Source: Utricularia gibba
Lineage: Eukaryota; Streptophyta; Magnoliopsida; Lamiales; Lentibulariaceae
Assembly (NCBI GenBank): GCA_002189035.1
Contig: NEEC01000015.1
Coordinates: 992,001 to 1,056,000 of the forward strand
Direction of reading: 5' to 3'
DNA: 64,000 nucleotides
Under the pieces are notes generated by a model. The model saw nothing but the letters and a program-made list of their open reading frames with translations, made no database searches and was not told the DNA's origin. Below, piece by piece: positions 12,901 to 25,000 of the stretch. Positions within the stretch are counted from its first letter, which is position 1. Each line of letters begins with the position of its first letter. Position numbers and translations under genes: made by a program.

Positions 12901-13371
12901 GTTCGTTCGAAAACGTGGTGGGTCGGGTTTGATGAGACAACCCGAAAACCCACGTGTTAGAGGGTGCTATGCCTTTGTTATAGTCGGGTTGTCTTTTACC
13001 AGAAGCATGGCATGTGCCATTGTAGGGCAATGCGAACAAAAACAAGCTTTATTATTATGGATTTTGTAATAAATTAGATTTTTTTTCTTTTTATTGGAAA
13101 TGAATATGAGAATTAAAAAAAAAAAAAAAAGACAAGACAGGGGCTGCCCTTACAAAAGGGAAAAAAAGGAACGCCTGTAAAAAAGGCGGACCTCTCATAG
13201 CCCAATGTACTAGATAAGAGCAGCGCCTAAAGATTCAACACGTGGGTCCCAGCACCCACCAGAAAAATTTCCCCATGTGACGATTATGTCACCGTTCTCG
13301 CGTTCACTGTTTTCTTAATCCCCCACGTGTTGCTGCAAAGGCGCACATTCCATTCCCCTTCTCCCCCCAAC
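9991..13371. other. Gene-poor A/T-rich intergenic DNA and ILL6 promoter
   Basis: Strongly A/T-rich with short broken open frames only. The interval 11100-11350 carries a CGATGTGGGAC motif (about 11236) that is common in plant transposon and LTR termini, but I could not define element ends. 11555-11600 is a palindromic AAT/ATT microsatellite. 12695-12876 holds shuffled short direct repeats. Toward the 13372 gene, ACGTG cores occur near 12638, 12951, 13239 and 13324 (CACGTGGG, CCACGTGT), consistent with G-box/ABRE-type control of the hydrolase gene. Confidence 0.45.
12695..12876. repeat. Interleaved short direct repeats
   Basis: Three words of 18-24 bp each occur twice but in changed order. 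ATGTTATGTTTCATATTC is at 12697 and 12831. AAATGATAATGTGAATTAAA is at about 12736 and 12809. TTTCGGTGAGCCTGCAG is at about 12780 and 12859. This looks like local rearrangement or a decayed insertion. Confidence 0.7.
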
Positions 13372-15785
13372 ATGATAGGCGCTATCCTCCTCTCCCTCAC
13401 CTGCATGTTCTCCGCCGCATCGGCGGGAGTTGCGGCGAGCGCCTCCGCGTACGACCTCCTCCCGCTGTTCGAACTGGACAGCCTCGTCAGGCGGCCGGTG
13501 TTTAAGCTCAAGAATCACTCCTCTCCGGTCACTCCCGAGGACTCTCATGAAATACTGCGGAGTGCGAGGACGGCGGAGATCGAAAGCTGGATAGTATCGA
13601 CGAGGAGGAGGATTCATGAGAATCCTGAGCTAGCGTTCGAAGAGCACGAGACGAGCCGGATGATACGGGAGGAACTGGACCGGCTGCGCATCGGGTATCG
13701 CTTCCCATTGGCCCGGACGGGGATCCGGGCCATGATCGGCACCGGGAAAGCGCCGTTCGTTGCTCTTAGGGCTGATATGGATGCCCTGCCCATTCAGGTA
13801 TTTCATCAAGGAAAAAACTTTAAAAAATCCATAAATCTGAGTCCACAAAATATACAATGAAAATGGATCCATTGATGAAAATGGATGCCGTTTAACTCTC
13901 ATGTAGAATAAATTTGAAGAATGATTCCACAATGCGGATTTCATCTCGTATCCCAATCCATACGAATAAAGCGCAGAAGGGTTGGAATCTTATCTTATTA
14001 CATGTTGGCAACTCGATACTTTTAATGGGAGCTGAAACCTTCTTTTCCTTGTAAAAGATAAGCCACTAGGCCGCCAGCCTCCGAAACCAACTTTAGAAAC
14101 CGTCGATATCTGCGTTGGTGTATCCTTAGATTACTTGCTGCTGGGTTGATGATTTAGCACTCGTGCTTGTTTTTGTAGGAAGGGGTGGAATGGGAGCACA
14201 AGAGCAAGGTTGCTGGGAAGATGCATGCGTGTGGCCACGATGCTCATGTGGCGATGCTCCTCGGAGCAGCCAGGATACTGAAAGCTCGCGAGGGAAACTT
14301 GCAGGTTCCTTCTCAGACACTGAGCTTTTTTTTTCTTAACTGCATTTATTACATATGCATGAACAGCATAGTTACGCAGACAAGATGAAAGTAGGCTAGA
14401 AAGCACTCTTGATGTTGGATTAATACATACTCTTTTGCTTAGATGGGTTAATGATTCTGGTTCCGGCTGTGACCTCAAAAGCCAGAAAACTTGAGCTTGT
14501 TTGTAAAAGAAAGCAAGGAAACCCTTTTTAATGGAAGTTTTTTTGTGGGTGATTTTTAACTTGAAAGTACTTCACAGAAATGGCCAAGTCTTTCCCAACT
14601 TTTTTTAATACAAAAAACTGACGCCACTAGCGGCGGTAATATGATATTCCGACCACCGATTCGATACCTTATCTCCACCTACTGTCGACGCTGATTTACG
14701 GCATAAACGACACTGGGGGTTTCGAAGTTGGTGATGGATCGGAACCGTTGTGGAAGTTGTCGGCAAGCTCACTTCAATCTTGTCATCACATGTGAATCGG
14801 CGTATGGGAGCCTTTCGTGTGCTTGACCTTTCTTCTTTCATTCACCAGTGGTGTCCTTTTCATGCAGGGTACGGTGGTGCTGCTTTTTCAGCCGGCGGAG
14901 GAGGCCGGCAACGGAGCCAAGAGAATGATCGAAGACGGCGCGCTTGAAGACGTGGAAGCCATTTTCGGGATCCATGTCTCCCATCTGCTTCCTACCGGGT
15001 CAATCGGGTCGAGGCCCGGAGCGTTGCTAGCCGGGTGCAGCTTCTTCAAGGCGGTTGTTCACGCCGGAGGCAACGCCATCTTGGCTGCATCTGCTACAGT
15101 GATCAGTTTACAGGGCATCGTGTCACGTGAGTCCGATCCATTGGACCCTCAGGTATGCGCCATGCCCGAGACTGTAATACCTTTGCATCATATGTGGCTG
15201 ATCAGTACCTTCTGTAGGTGGTATCAGTTACATTTCTCAAGAACAGCGGTGGCGGTCGGGATGAGGTGGAGTTCGGCGGCACGGTGAGAGCACTCTCCAC
15301 GGAGAATTTACGCCGACTGTTCAGGCGAATCAAGGAGGTTGGTGACACTTCTGAACCCACTGTTGGATCAGCAAGAGTTTCTGATGATCGCCATGGTTCA
15401 TTTCCTTCACCAGGTCATTGTGGCTCAGTCCAGTGTGTACGGATGCTCCACTACCGTCGACTTCTTCGAAAACTCCGATGCAATTTACCCACCGTTGGTG
15501 AATGATGAGAGGATGTACCAACACATGAGGAGGGTTGCCATTGATTTGGTGGGGAAGCCTGGCTTCAAGGAGGTGGAGCCGCTGATGGGGGCTGAGGACT
15601 TTGCGTTCTACTCGGAGCTTGTCCCTGCGGCCTTCTTCTATATTGGGGTAAGGAATGAGACATTAGGGTCAGTGCACACGGTTCACTCCCCACAGTTCAT
15701 GGTGGATGAAAATGCCCTCCCCATTGGTGCTGCTGCTCATGCAGCCATTGCTGAGAGATACCTGAACGAGCTGAGCTACCTCTGA
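13372..15785 (+). CDS. IAA-amino acid hydrolase ILR1-like (ILL6-type M20 peptidase)
   Basis: Exons 13372-13797, 14179-14304, 14868-15152, 15218-15337 and 15414-15785 encode 442 aa. An N-terminal hydrophobic signal ([19 protein letters not shown]) suggests ER entry. Members of this amidohydrolase family release auxin or jasmonate from amino-acid conjugates. The M20 metal site is complete: HACGHD (C160, H162), PAEE (E195/E196), GIHVSH (H220) and the late HTVHSP (H410); [13 protein letters not shown] is also conserved. The lid/dimerisation part is shortened: only [13 protein letters not shown] stands where other members have a GGHAA-P-Q-H segment, and [12 protein letters not shown] is also compact. 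ILL6-like proteins are known to diverge here, so I favour ILL6. No HDEL/KDEL-type retention signal is present at the end (NELSYL). Confidence 0.88.
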
Positions 15786-16046
15786 AAACAGTCATGATGT
15801 AGATTAAACGGTATTTGAAAGAACTAACTTTTGCTGATCAGAAAAAAAGGAACTCAAGCCGGCAGCTCTAGGATCCCATGATCAAAGCAGGGTACATTGA
15901 TGCATTTTCTCTACTACTACAAAGAAAACGTTAATACTTTGCAACTAGGTTTGAAATTGAATGAAGAAGCTGTAGTAACTGTATTTTGTTACATTCATCC
16001 TTGGTGATTCGAGGGGAGAGATTATATATTCTTATAGCATCGAAGT

Positions 16047-18800
16047 TTAGTTCATAACCAAAGATGTAACATAAGCTAGAACTGCAACCACAATAATAAT
16101 ATTGAGGAAGTAGTTTGAGCTGAGTGGCTTATCTGGACTTCCTCCAACAGCCTCGTACTCGGCTCTTATCTTCTGCTTCATTGAGTCCGAAAGTTCCTTC
16201 TGCAATTCAAATTAGCAATACTAATTCGAAATCACCCTTCCTTAACAACAAAGTTCACACGCTTGTTCATTCTTGAGATAAAATTTAAGACACAGCACAT
16301 GAAAAGAACACGAATGTGTATTTAGGCCTGCAGCAACCATAAGAGTGAATATGTTAAGCAACCGATGTTTCTTTCCCTAGAAAAAGGCTACTGAAGAACC
16401 AAAGAGGTATAAACCTTTCCAGATGAGTACTTGGCTGCCACAAATTTTTCAGGCTGACCTTGTGGCTGAACTTCATCTAATGAAAAACCCTGTAGTATGA
16501 TTTGAGAGAATAATTATTTGTCATCTCCATTCAGAATCTTAATGAAATAACTGCAGAAGTAACATGCAACTCAGCAAATTTCTTGCAAATATTTTAATGT
16601 CATTTTATGATGGTGAAACATTATTTCTGAAGGGAAGATGAAGTTGAGATATCGCTGAATAATACAAAATACAATGGCAGCGATAAGTACCTCAGGGGGG
16701 ACAAAATTCGCACCAAGGTTGCTAAGCTTTGCATGAGCTTCTGCATAATCCTTGAAAAAAGCATCTTGACTCTCTGCATATTTCTCTGCGTACTCCTGCA
16801 AGGTTTGATAGGCTGAGAATCCACATAATAGGAAATTTAGCAAGAAGAGATGCCCTCCTTAAACCTTGAATGAAGGATCCTCAAATAAAGCAGCATCCGT
16901 AGGCAGAACTAGTAGATCCTCATCTATTCGTTCTTTGATATCCTATACGCCAATGAATTTAAAGAGAAAAATTGAAGCACCTTCGGTTTATTTTATTTTT
17001 TATCAGTCAAGCAGAATTAGATCATAGAAAAGAAAATCATAATTAGATTTTATTAAAATACAGCAAGCGAATGGAGAAAAAGAAACCGAGAGCATGCTTT
17101 GTGGATCACCTTAAAGTAAGAATTATCAAATTTAAGCCACTGCACAGTCCATGATTGCCCTCCCGGGGCTCCCGGTCCATCTTTCTGCAACACATAGTAG
17201 TTTATCATTGATTAAAGATATTCCGTTTTTGAAACTAGACGTTGCAAAAAATCCACGAGAACAAGAAATCAGCCATAAAAACAATTGCTTGTAAAGTTAC
17301 CGTGTATTTTGTCTCTGCTTTACCCCAACCACTGCGCTCTGGCCTTGATCTCCCAAGCGTATGTGCACCAGACAGAGCAACTATTTCCTGGATTCAACAA
17401 GTTTAAGATTCGCACCAGAGAGAATGAAGTATCACCGAAATAGATTGGTCAACTAATCACCTTGTCGTTTAACCCCATCCTGTAAAAGACATCTCGCAGG
17501 TGACCAGCAGGAGATGGGGGGCCAGCATCTGAGAAAATAAACATTAAATCATAAATTCTCTGAGGTGGGTATGGGTGCTTTCTAAGTACACATCTTTTAC
17601 ATTACCAGGGAGTCTCCCTTCTTCCGGGCATTGTTCAGCTGCTGAAACATCAGCTCTTCCATACTTCATAGGAATCTTGGGACCTCCTGCCTCCTGAAAC
17701 GGAAGCAATTTTAAACATGACATTGTTGCAAAAATAACTTCACTCACTAATCATCACATAATGACGACCTCTATAGCTGTAGCACTTGCCAACTGGAACA
17801 AATCGGCATATGTAACATTGGTATATTTGTCCTTAATAGGTTGGAGGAGTTTTAGAGCATTGACAAGCCCTGTACGATTAAATCAGAAAAAACAACATGG
17901 TGATAATTAACAATCGTCACATTATCAAAGATGCTCACCAGCATTTGCTGCATGTTTCAGCTCAATTTCGAATCTTAAACTTCCATTGGCACCACCTCTC
18001 TGTGGCCACTCCGCGATATTCTTGTTGTACGTACCAGCATCATGCCAGCCTAAACGAACCTAATTAAACAAAAAAAAAAAAACTATGAAGGTAGTACTTT
18101 TGTATCTGTAAAAGCAAAGCAGCTGCATGTTCTACTCCAAGCAAACAAGAAGAAGACCCTATACAGCATCAGTTTCATTGGAATGAGTTGATTCAATTCA
18201 TATTCTCTATCTCACTTTTTTTTTCCTGAAATTGGAACATTCCTTTCTAAATTCACCATTTCTTTCTTTCCCCAAGTATCATGGAGGGCAAGAAAACGGG
18301 ACACATAAAGCATTCATCTTCTTAAGTAGTAATCAACCACCAGCAGAATAGTCCGTGAATAAATTAAGAATTTTTCTGTGGAAGAAAAATTAAACGATCT
18401 GAGTTACCAGAATTGGGTGACAGAACGTTGTTTTCAAAAGCTCCTTAATATCCTCGCGCGCGCTCCTCAATTGCTCTATATCCGACGCGGCAGCGCATTT
18501 TGGCGACGACGCTGCCGAAAATCCTGCTTTCCCTCTAGCAGCCTGTCCCCATTTACGTATATATATAAAATACATACCAAGAGAGATGCATCAAAGTGAA
18601 GAAATCGAATATCTGCCAGAAACCTGCAGAGGGAGGAGGCGGGGAAAGGAGGGCCGCACGACGGTAAAGGAAAGGGACCTGCGAGACGAGGAGCAGAATC
18701 CGCGGGAAGAGCAGTTAGGGATTGTGATCGAAGGTATCAATCGAGTGGCTGCTGATGTGGCGGCGGCAGCGGCGGCGGCGGTCATGGCAGTAGAACTCAT
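16047..18800 (-). CDS. TAPX: Thylakoid membrane-bound L-ascorbate peroxidase (tAPX)
   Basis: Twelve exons on the minus strand: 18800-18624, 18542-18408, 18059-17939, 17869-17769, 17693-17606, 17528-17461, 17387-17301, 17184-17110, 16942-16865, 16795-16691, 16489-16415 and 16199-16047; 420 aa. The heme enzyme reduces H2O2 with ascorbate in the chloroplast water-water cycle. An Ala/Ser/Arg-rich transit peptide (about 1-80) is followed by the peroxidase core. The distal His lies in LGWHDAGTY and the proximal His in [36 protein letters not shown] is the chloroplast-type tail. The final exon encodes a single membrane span ([20 protein letters not shown]). That exon marks the thylakoid rather than the stromal isoform. 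No frame problems. The gene shares a 318-bp divergent promoter with the PPR gene. Confidence 0.95.
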
Positions 18801-19118
18801 GGTTAAGCGGATCAGTTTAGGAGGAGAGGTTGACCCCTCACAGCCACTAAGATCCCAAATTATGGAAAGCAGCAAATTGCCAAAATTTCGTAAATGGATA
18901 AGACTTCTTGTTTAAAAACATTTTAATACAAGTGCATTTCTCCGAAGGATCGGCCATCGGTTTCCGGCAGACGATTTTAAGAACAAAAGGAATGGGCTTT
19001 GCAATTGGGCCGGCTCCGATAGTGCCTGCTGCAACCGCAGGAATCCAAAACTTGACTAAAATGAGTTTCATCTAGGGTTTACTATGCGCCTCGTCAGTCG
19101 TCGCTGAAATTGGAAAGA
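18801..19118. promoter_or_regulatory. Divergent promoter of tAPX (-) and PPR (+)
   Basis: The 318 bp between the two start codons contain TGGGCT at 18993 and TGGGCC at 19006 (Site II cores). A telo-box, CTAGGGTTTA (rc AAACCCTA), lies at about 19072 close to the PPR start. This pairing is typical of plant nuclear genes for organelle and translation functions. Which strand each element serves is inferred. Confidence 0.6.
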
Positions 19119-20909
19119 ATGCGGAGGCTTCTGATCACGAGAGTATGGGTTCGCTCATGTGCGGATGTGGCGAAGCTGCAACCTCCGACCGTTCATGCTA
19201 TTCCACCTGTGCGGGAATCAGGAATGCATGTTGTTCACTCAGCAACATGCTTCTCTGAAATTTCGCATTTTCGGTGGATGGCTAGGTTCTTTTCCTCAAA
19301 TTCAGCTGAAACCTACGAAGATCCCCAGTTTGAGACATTCACCCCGGAGACTAATCGGGCAACGAGAGGTTTAAGTATTGATGATGTTGGTTCTTCGGTG
19401 GATGATAAAACTTTAGATGATTCTGTGGGAGAGAAGGAGGGGTTTCCGGAAGTGTTCGATGGTCTAGCTGATCCAGATGCTGGTCCGGGTTTCCTGGAAA
19501 TCGAGGATGAAGGAGTTGGGCAACTGAAGCAGAATGATTTGGAGAAGGTGGAAACTTTGCTGTCTTTTCTTCAGAGTCGTGGTGTTGTCGACGGACCTTT
19601 AGATCATCATTTGGAGGAAATGAACTTGGTTTTGAGTGAAGAATCTGTATTAAAGATACTTGGAACCCCACAAGTTCCTGGGGAGAATTTGATCAGTTTC
19701 ATGAGGTGGGTTATGAAGAGTGCAGAAATCAAGTTAACTGCGGCAATGTTAGATGCGCTTGTTAGTGCTATATGTTTGGGGAGCCGCAGGAGAGAATCAT
19801 ATGCTTTATGGGATTTTCTGAAGGAAATTGGGTTGAAGAACAGGGATTTATTGAGTTCAGGGATTCTAAACGAAATGGTGGCACTTTTTTCAAGGGTTGG
19901 TGAAGCGAAGGCGGCTTATGATGTCTTCAGTAGCTTTGGGGAATTTGGATGCCCACTGACTGGTGATACATATTTTTTAACCATTGAAGCTCTGTGCAGG
20001 AGGTCCTTGTACGATCTTGCTTGCTCGGTCACTGAACAAATGCTTAGTGCAGAGACGCTGCCCAGCATCGACAAAGTTGAGAAGATAATACATTCCTTAT
20101 GCAAAGGAGACATGACACGAGACGCCCACCTGGTTTATCTTTACATGAAGGATAAGAAAATGAATCCTTCAGGATCTTTAATCTCCAGGTTGATCTTCTC
20201 TTTTTCACGTGTCAAGAGATCAGATAAAGGACCGATCAAGGAAATCGATAAGGAACATGATAAGTCCTCTGTGTCATCAGCTTTAGAGTTGTTGAATGAT
20301 TATCCAACAGAAGATCGGAGGAATGCTACAAGGCCCTTCACCAAGGTGATTAAGAAGTTATGTTGGATTGAAGACGTGGGTAGAGCAAAAAGCTTGATTC
20401 TTGAGATGATCAAGTCAGGACCTCCCCCTGGAAACGATGCATTCAACTGTGTGATCAATGGCCTCGCTAAAACAGGGGATATGGAGGAAGCACTGAACAT
20501 GATGAATCTGATGAAGCAAAGAGGCTTAAAACCAGACGTATTCACTTACAGTATGGTCATGAGTGGTTTCACCAAGGCCGGTGAAATGGAGAGAGCATGC
20601 GAGATATTTGATGAAGCCAAAAGGAATCATTCGAAACTGAGCCCCATCACGTTCCACATTCTGATTCGTGGGTTTTGCAAGACTGAACAGTTTGACAGGG
20701 CCGTGAAGCTGTTGCGAGAGATGAAGCAGCACGGTGTACGCCCCAGCCATGACGAATACAATAAACTTATCAAGTCCCTGTGCTTAAAAGCCTTAGATTG
20801 GGAAACTGCTGAGAAGTTGCAAGAGGAGATGAAGACAAACGGCGCGATTCTGAATGGCCGGACCGGCGCCCTCATTGCCGCAGTAAAGGAATTGAAGAGT
20901 CAATGCTGA
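19119..20909 (+). CDS. Pentatricopeptide repeat (PPR) protein, probably mitochondrial
   Basis: Intronless gene of 596 aa from ATG 19119; the frame opens slightly earlier with TTG. The N-terminus is Arg/Ser-rich with few acids and has RWMARFFSSNSAE, a likely mitochondrial presequence end. An acidic linker (about 70-170) precedes degenerate helical repeats. At least five recognisable P-class PPR units follow in the C-terminal third. Examples are NDAFNCVINGLAKTGDMEEA, VFTYSMVMSGFTKAGEMERA and ITFHILIRGFCKTEQFDRA. No E, DYW or SMR domain follows, so this is a P-type RNA-binding protein. It probably acts in organelle RNA stability, splicing or translation. At1g77405 is the likely Arabidopsis counterpart by family and neighbourhood; this is from memory. 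Confidence 0.9.
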   Translation: MRRLLITRVWVRSCADVAKLQPPTVHAIPPVRESGMHVVHSATCFSEISHFRWMARFFSSNSAETYEDPQFETFTPETNRATRGLSIDDVGSSVDDKTLDDSVGEKEGFPEVFDGLADPDAGPGFLEIEDEGVGQLKQNDLEKVETLLSFLQSRGVVDGPLDHHLEEMNLVLSEESVLKILGTPQVPGENLISFMRWVMKSAEIKLTAAMLDALVSAICLGSRRRESYALWDFLKEIGLKNRDLLSSGILNEMVALFSRVGEAKAAYDVFSSFGEFGCPLTGDTYFLTIEALCRRSLYDLACSVTEQMLSAETLPSIDKVEKIIHSLCKGDMTRDAHLVYLYMKDKKMNPSGSLISRLIFSFSRVKRSDKGPIKEIDKEHDKSSVSSALELLNDYPTEDRRNATRPFTKVIKKLCWIEDVGRAKSLILEMIKSGPPPGNDAFNCVINGLAKTGDMEEALNMMNLMKQRGLKPDVFTYSMVMSGFTKAGEMERACEIFDEAKRNHSKLSPITFHILIRGFCKTEQFDRAVKLLREMKQHGVRPSHDEYNKLIKSLCLKALDWETAEKLQEEMKTNGAILNGRTGALIAAVKELKSQC

Positions 20910-22067
20910 TTTTGAGCCTGGAACTGTATACGCTGCTGGTGTCTGAACGTCAGGATCCCTTTGAAGCTTAGGAGCACCTGTGAGGAAAGAAAATAAGTCA
21001 ATTATTTGTTTATTAGAATGGGCCCAAACGGTGGGCCATTTAAATGGGTCTGAGGCCCAATTCCAGTCTAACGTATATAAAGCGTCACACAGTGACGCCA
21101 TGAATCCTTTTATTAACAAGATTATTAACAAAAAGTACAGAAAGGTCATTGACCCCTCCAAAGTAGTGTACCTTTCCCTTCGAAACTTGTACCCTACAAT
21201 GGGAATCAGCCGAGTCTGAAATTGTCTCTCTCCTTTCCTCTCTGTTTCTCCCTTCACCTCTTTGAAAACGTCTGATATTGAAACCCCATACGGATGTTCA
21301 TGGTGCTGCCCACACGCTTGAACATCTACGAGTTTTCTGATCAAAATTGATGCAACAAAAGAATTTGTTCGTCTTGCAGCGCGTTAATTGAGTATTCTAT
21401 TCAGGTTAGATCTCATCTTCTGGGTTCCGTGAGGCGTGGGGGAATCTGCATTCGCGTTTCTCGTAAATTACGCGGAGTTTAGGTTTTTGTTAATGTATAT
21501 GAGAACTAGGGTTTTCTTAGGCCGGCCGCGATCTCGTTGTTGTATTAATGTTTCTAGTTTCAACCTACATTAGCGCGAAATTGTACCATTAATCTTTCTT
21601 CTCTTCCGTGTTTCGCCTAGGTTTGTTACCGGGGTTGCAGTATCTATGGATTGATGAATTTCTAGATTCCAAGTTGAATGCGTAATTCTTGTTTCGATGT
21701 TAAGAGTAGTTTATTTTTACTTCAAGGGCAGATTCTTTAATCCTTGGTGGTTAATTATGGGAAATTTGAATGTCTGGATACGTCTGATCATTTGCCTTTT
21801 GAAACTAAGCGTAAAAGGTATGTTCGCATTTGTAGTAGGTGGTTCCCTCGGAGACCCTGTATTGTATATAGTGAACAGCAAGTTGTGATATCCCTGTGTG
21901 ATTTTTCTACGTTTCCTTTCGCTGTTTCCTCATCTTTTTATCCTGCGTTTTTTCTTGAAGAACTTCATTTATTATGTCAGGAGATGATAGATTTATAGGT
22001 TGCTTGACAAGTGCATCAGTGCTTTGTCTTGACATCCTGTAATCTCCGTAGATAGGGCACTACATTT
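20910..22067 (+). promoter_or_regulatory. SDG8/ASHH2-like promoter and intron-containing 5' UTR
   Basis: A cluster of three Site II cores lies at 21019 (TGGGCC), 21032 (TGGGCC) and 21054 (GGCCCA). A TATA-like TATATAAA follows at 21074. A 5'-UTR intron is likely from GT at 21405 (TTCAG|GTTAG) to AG at 22051, leaving a short leader before ATG 22068. Small open frames at 21697-21998 lie inside this intron and are not supported. Confidence 0.55.
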
Positions 22068-25000
22068 ATGGAAATGGTATCTGGGGAGAGTGCATGTGAA
22101 GCTGTTAATGATCCGTCTGTTGTTGATATTGATTTAGAGATGGGAGACTTCATTGTTTCCCCAACTCCTCAAGGTTATCTGGATTTAGATCGTACTTGCA
22201 TGTTAGAAAATCTTAAGCCAAGTGGAGATGCGGCCACAGATTTAAATAAACACACTGGTTTTGAGGTGGAAACCCAATCTAGTCAGTTTTTGGTGCAAAA
22301 TGGTCTGCAAGGGAATAGCCTGATATTCAATCCTTTTCAATCAATAAATATCAGAGAGCCGTTTTCAGGAGGTGAAGCTGTATGCATTGTTGAAACTGAT
22401 CAGTTTTGTGAAGTTCCAAGTGAATCATCTGCGAGATGTGTGGGTGGGAAAAAATCAGAGAATAAAAGCGAATCCATAAATGAATCAATGAACAGGAGGA
22501 AACCAGTGAAAACTTCAGGGTTTGATCTCACATCTCTGAAGATACTGAGAAAATCTCGAAGTTCATATGCCAAACCTGCTAGAACTTCAATATGGGGATC
22601 CCAGGTTCAGATTTTACGAGATTATGGTACACGCGTGAGGCTTGAACTAAAAGGACGAAATGGGAAGAAAAGAAATTCTTCAAGAAATCGATCAGGCAAG
22701 AATTCAAATGGCAGAAAAGCCACTTCTGCTAGGTTACAGACAGTTCATGCATCGTCCAGGAATAGCAACCTCCCTATGCGACCCATCTCCTTGAAGATTA
22801 AGTTTGGAAAAAGAGACTGCGTGATTGGTAATCAAGATGTGAATACTGGCTCAGCTGAGAAAGAAATTTCTGAATTATTTGAGAATGGATGCAGAATCAG
22901 GCAAAACATGTCTGGAGATGATGCTTCAGTGTTTGCTATGGATAAGGGGAAGATTATACTGTCTGATGTTTCTGCTAAATGTGAGCATATTGACGCCAAG
23001 AGTGAAGGAGATGCCCATCAAGCCACATGTTTGAAGATTTTGAACTTGGTGGCTTCTACAGAAAACCAGTTCTCAGATGTTGGAACTTCACCTGATTCGG
23101 AAGTTATAAATTCTGTTCCTGATGCTTCTCAGTGTGAAAAGGGGTTATCCAAATGCCAAGACACTTCTAGGATGTTGAGTGCTTCTGCTTCCACTGCTGC
23201 TATCTCGAATTCTATTCCACCAAAGAAGAGTGCCAAGAAGGGAAAGAATAAAGATAAGCGGTTTCATGTGGAAAGTCATATGGGCAAGCCAATAAGTGCA
23301 GGAACCACAGATTATGCTCAAGCATCTGGAAAAAGCTCATGTTTGACCTTGCCTGTAGGTAGTTCTAAGAAAAGCAGGAGTAAAGGTAAGCCTCATTGTG
23401 TAGGTGAGGGTGGTGATGAAAGCAAGAAAAATTGTATGGAGAGCATGGATCGTTTTTTAGATCCTGATTTTAGGGAGGGGGATGCTGATGTAGTTGGATC
23501 TGCAGCATCACAAGCATGTAACATGACTAGCATCAACGGAAAAATGTCTCTGGATCTCAATAGAGCCAAGGGAATGGTTGTGGCTGGAGAAAATAGTGAG
23601 CATCCCTCTAAAATGAAGGAAGGATACAATGGTACGGTTGTTGAACAGCATCATGTAAATGAGAGGATTAGTCCCTTGGGTGTCCACCTAAAAAATAAGA
23701 GTCATCCAATAGAAGGTTGTAGATGCAGGCCACTTCTATAAATTCGTTGATATTTTAAAGTGCTTGTACTAGCAATTTATTTTACGGTAACAACTTTTTT
23801 TTTTTTTTTGTCAAATCACAGCAACGGATGATCAATATCACACATTGAGAAATGCTTGGGTACTTTGTGATGACTGCCAAAAATGGCGCCGAATACCAGC
23901 AGCTCTTGCTGATCAAATTGAAGAAACAGACTGTGGATGGTAAGTAATTACAATTGTTTTATAGGAAATCAAATCCATGAACATTCCAGTTTTTGAAAAT
24001 TCATCTCTTCGTTGTTAGTGAATGTTTCCTATATTTTTTTTATCTCTCACATGATCTGCTTAGGACACTTAAAATTTGCGCATTGCTTCCTTATAAATTA
24101 AAGACTCCTTACTCTTCCATATTTTCAATGAAGAAGGCATTGTTTACTTGATTTTTTTCTTTTTATTTAGAGACTGTAAGCACTGCAGATCCAGAAATCT
24201 GTGATTGATTGGAATGATGATAAATGCTACTGCTAAGAACAACTTCATTAGATTTTTATTAAGATTTATTGTGATGCAATTGTTCTATGGTCCTTAACAG
24301 TTGGTCTCATTGTTTTATGGATAAGGACATGCAAAGATAACATGGACAAAGAATTCGCTGATTGCTCAGTCCCACAAGAGAAGTCAGATTCGGAAATTAA
24401 TGAAGAACTGGAATTATCTGATGGATCTTGTGAGGAAGATGCTGGCAGTGTCTTCCTCAATAATCAGAATGAATCAAAATGTATCCTATTTTCCATGATT
24501 TTATGCACCTTCATCGTTTAAATTTTTGAGACTGACTTATTGTTTACTGACTTTTGATAGTGGCTGATCAACCCTCATGGTGGCCCATTAAGTCTAATTT
24601 GTTTCTGCATAGAAAGCGTAAAACTCAGACTATAGATGAGGTGAATGGGTTGACTTTGCATGCCTTCTATTTTCAATGCATGAACTCATTTAAGATTCAT
24701 ACGTTTGACAATGCAAATTATGTGTGGATGGATTTGCTTTATATGAATGCTATGTCCCGATGTGTTCGGCTATCAGGTAATGGTTTGTCATTGCAAACCT
24801 CCATCCGATGGCAGAATGGGGTGTGGAACTAAATGCCTGAACAGGATGCTCAACATTGAATGTGTTCGAGGAACTTGCCCCTGTGGCAATCTTTGTTCAA
24901 ATCAGCAGGTGTGCATTCTTTCATTCGTTGTACTTGACATCATATCCGTTTTATCTCCAACTAATTTAAGTAGCTAAATGAATGCAGTTTCAAAAGCGTG

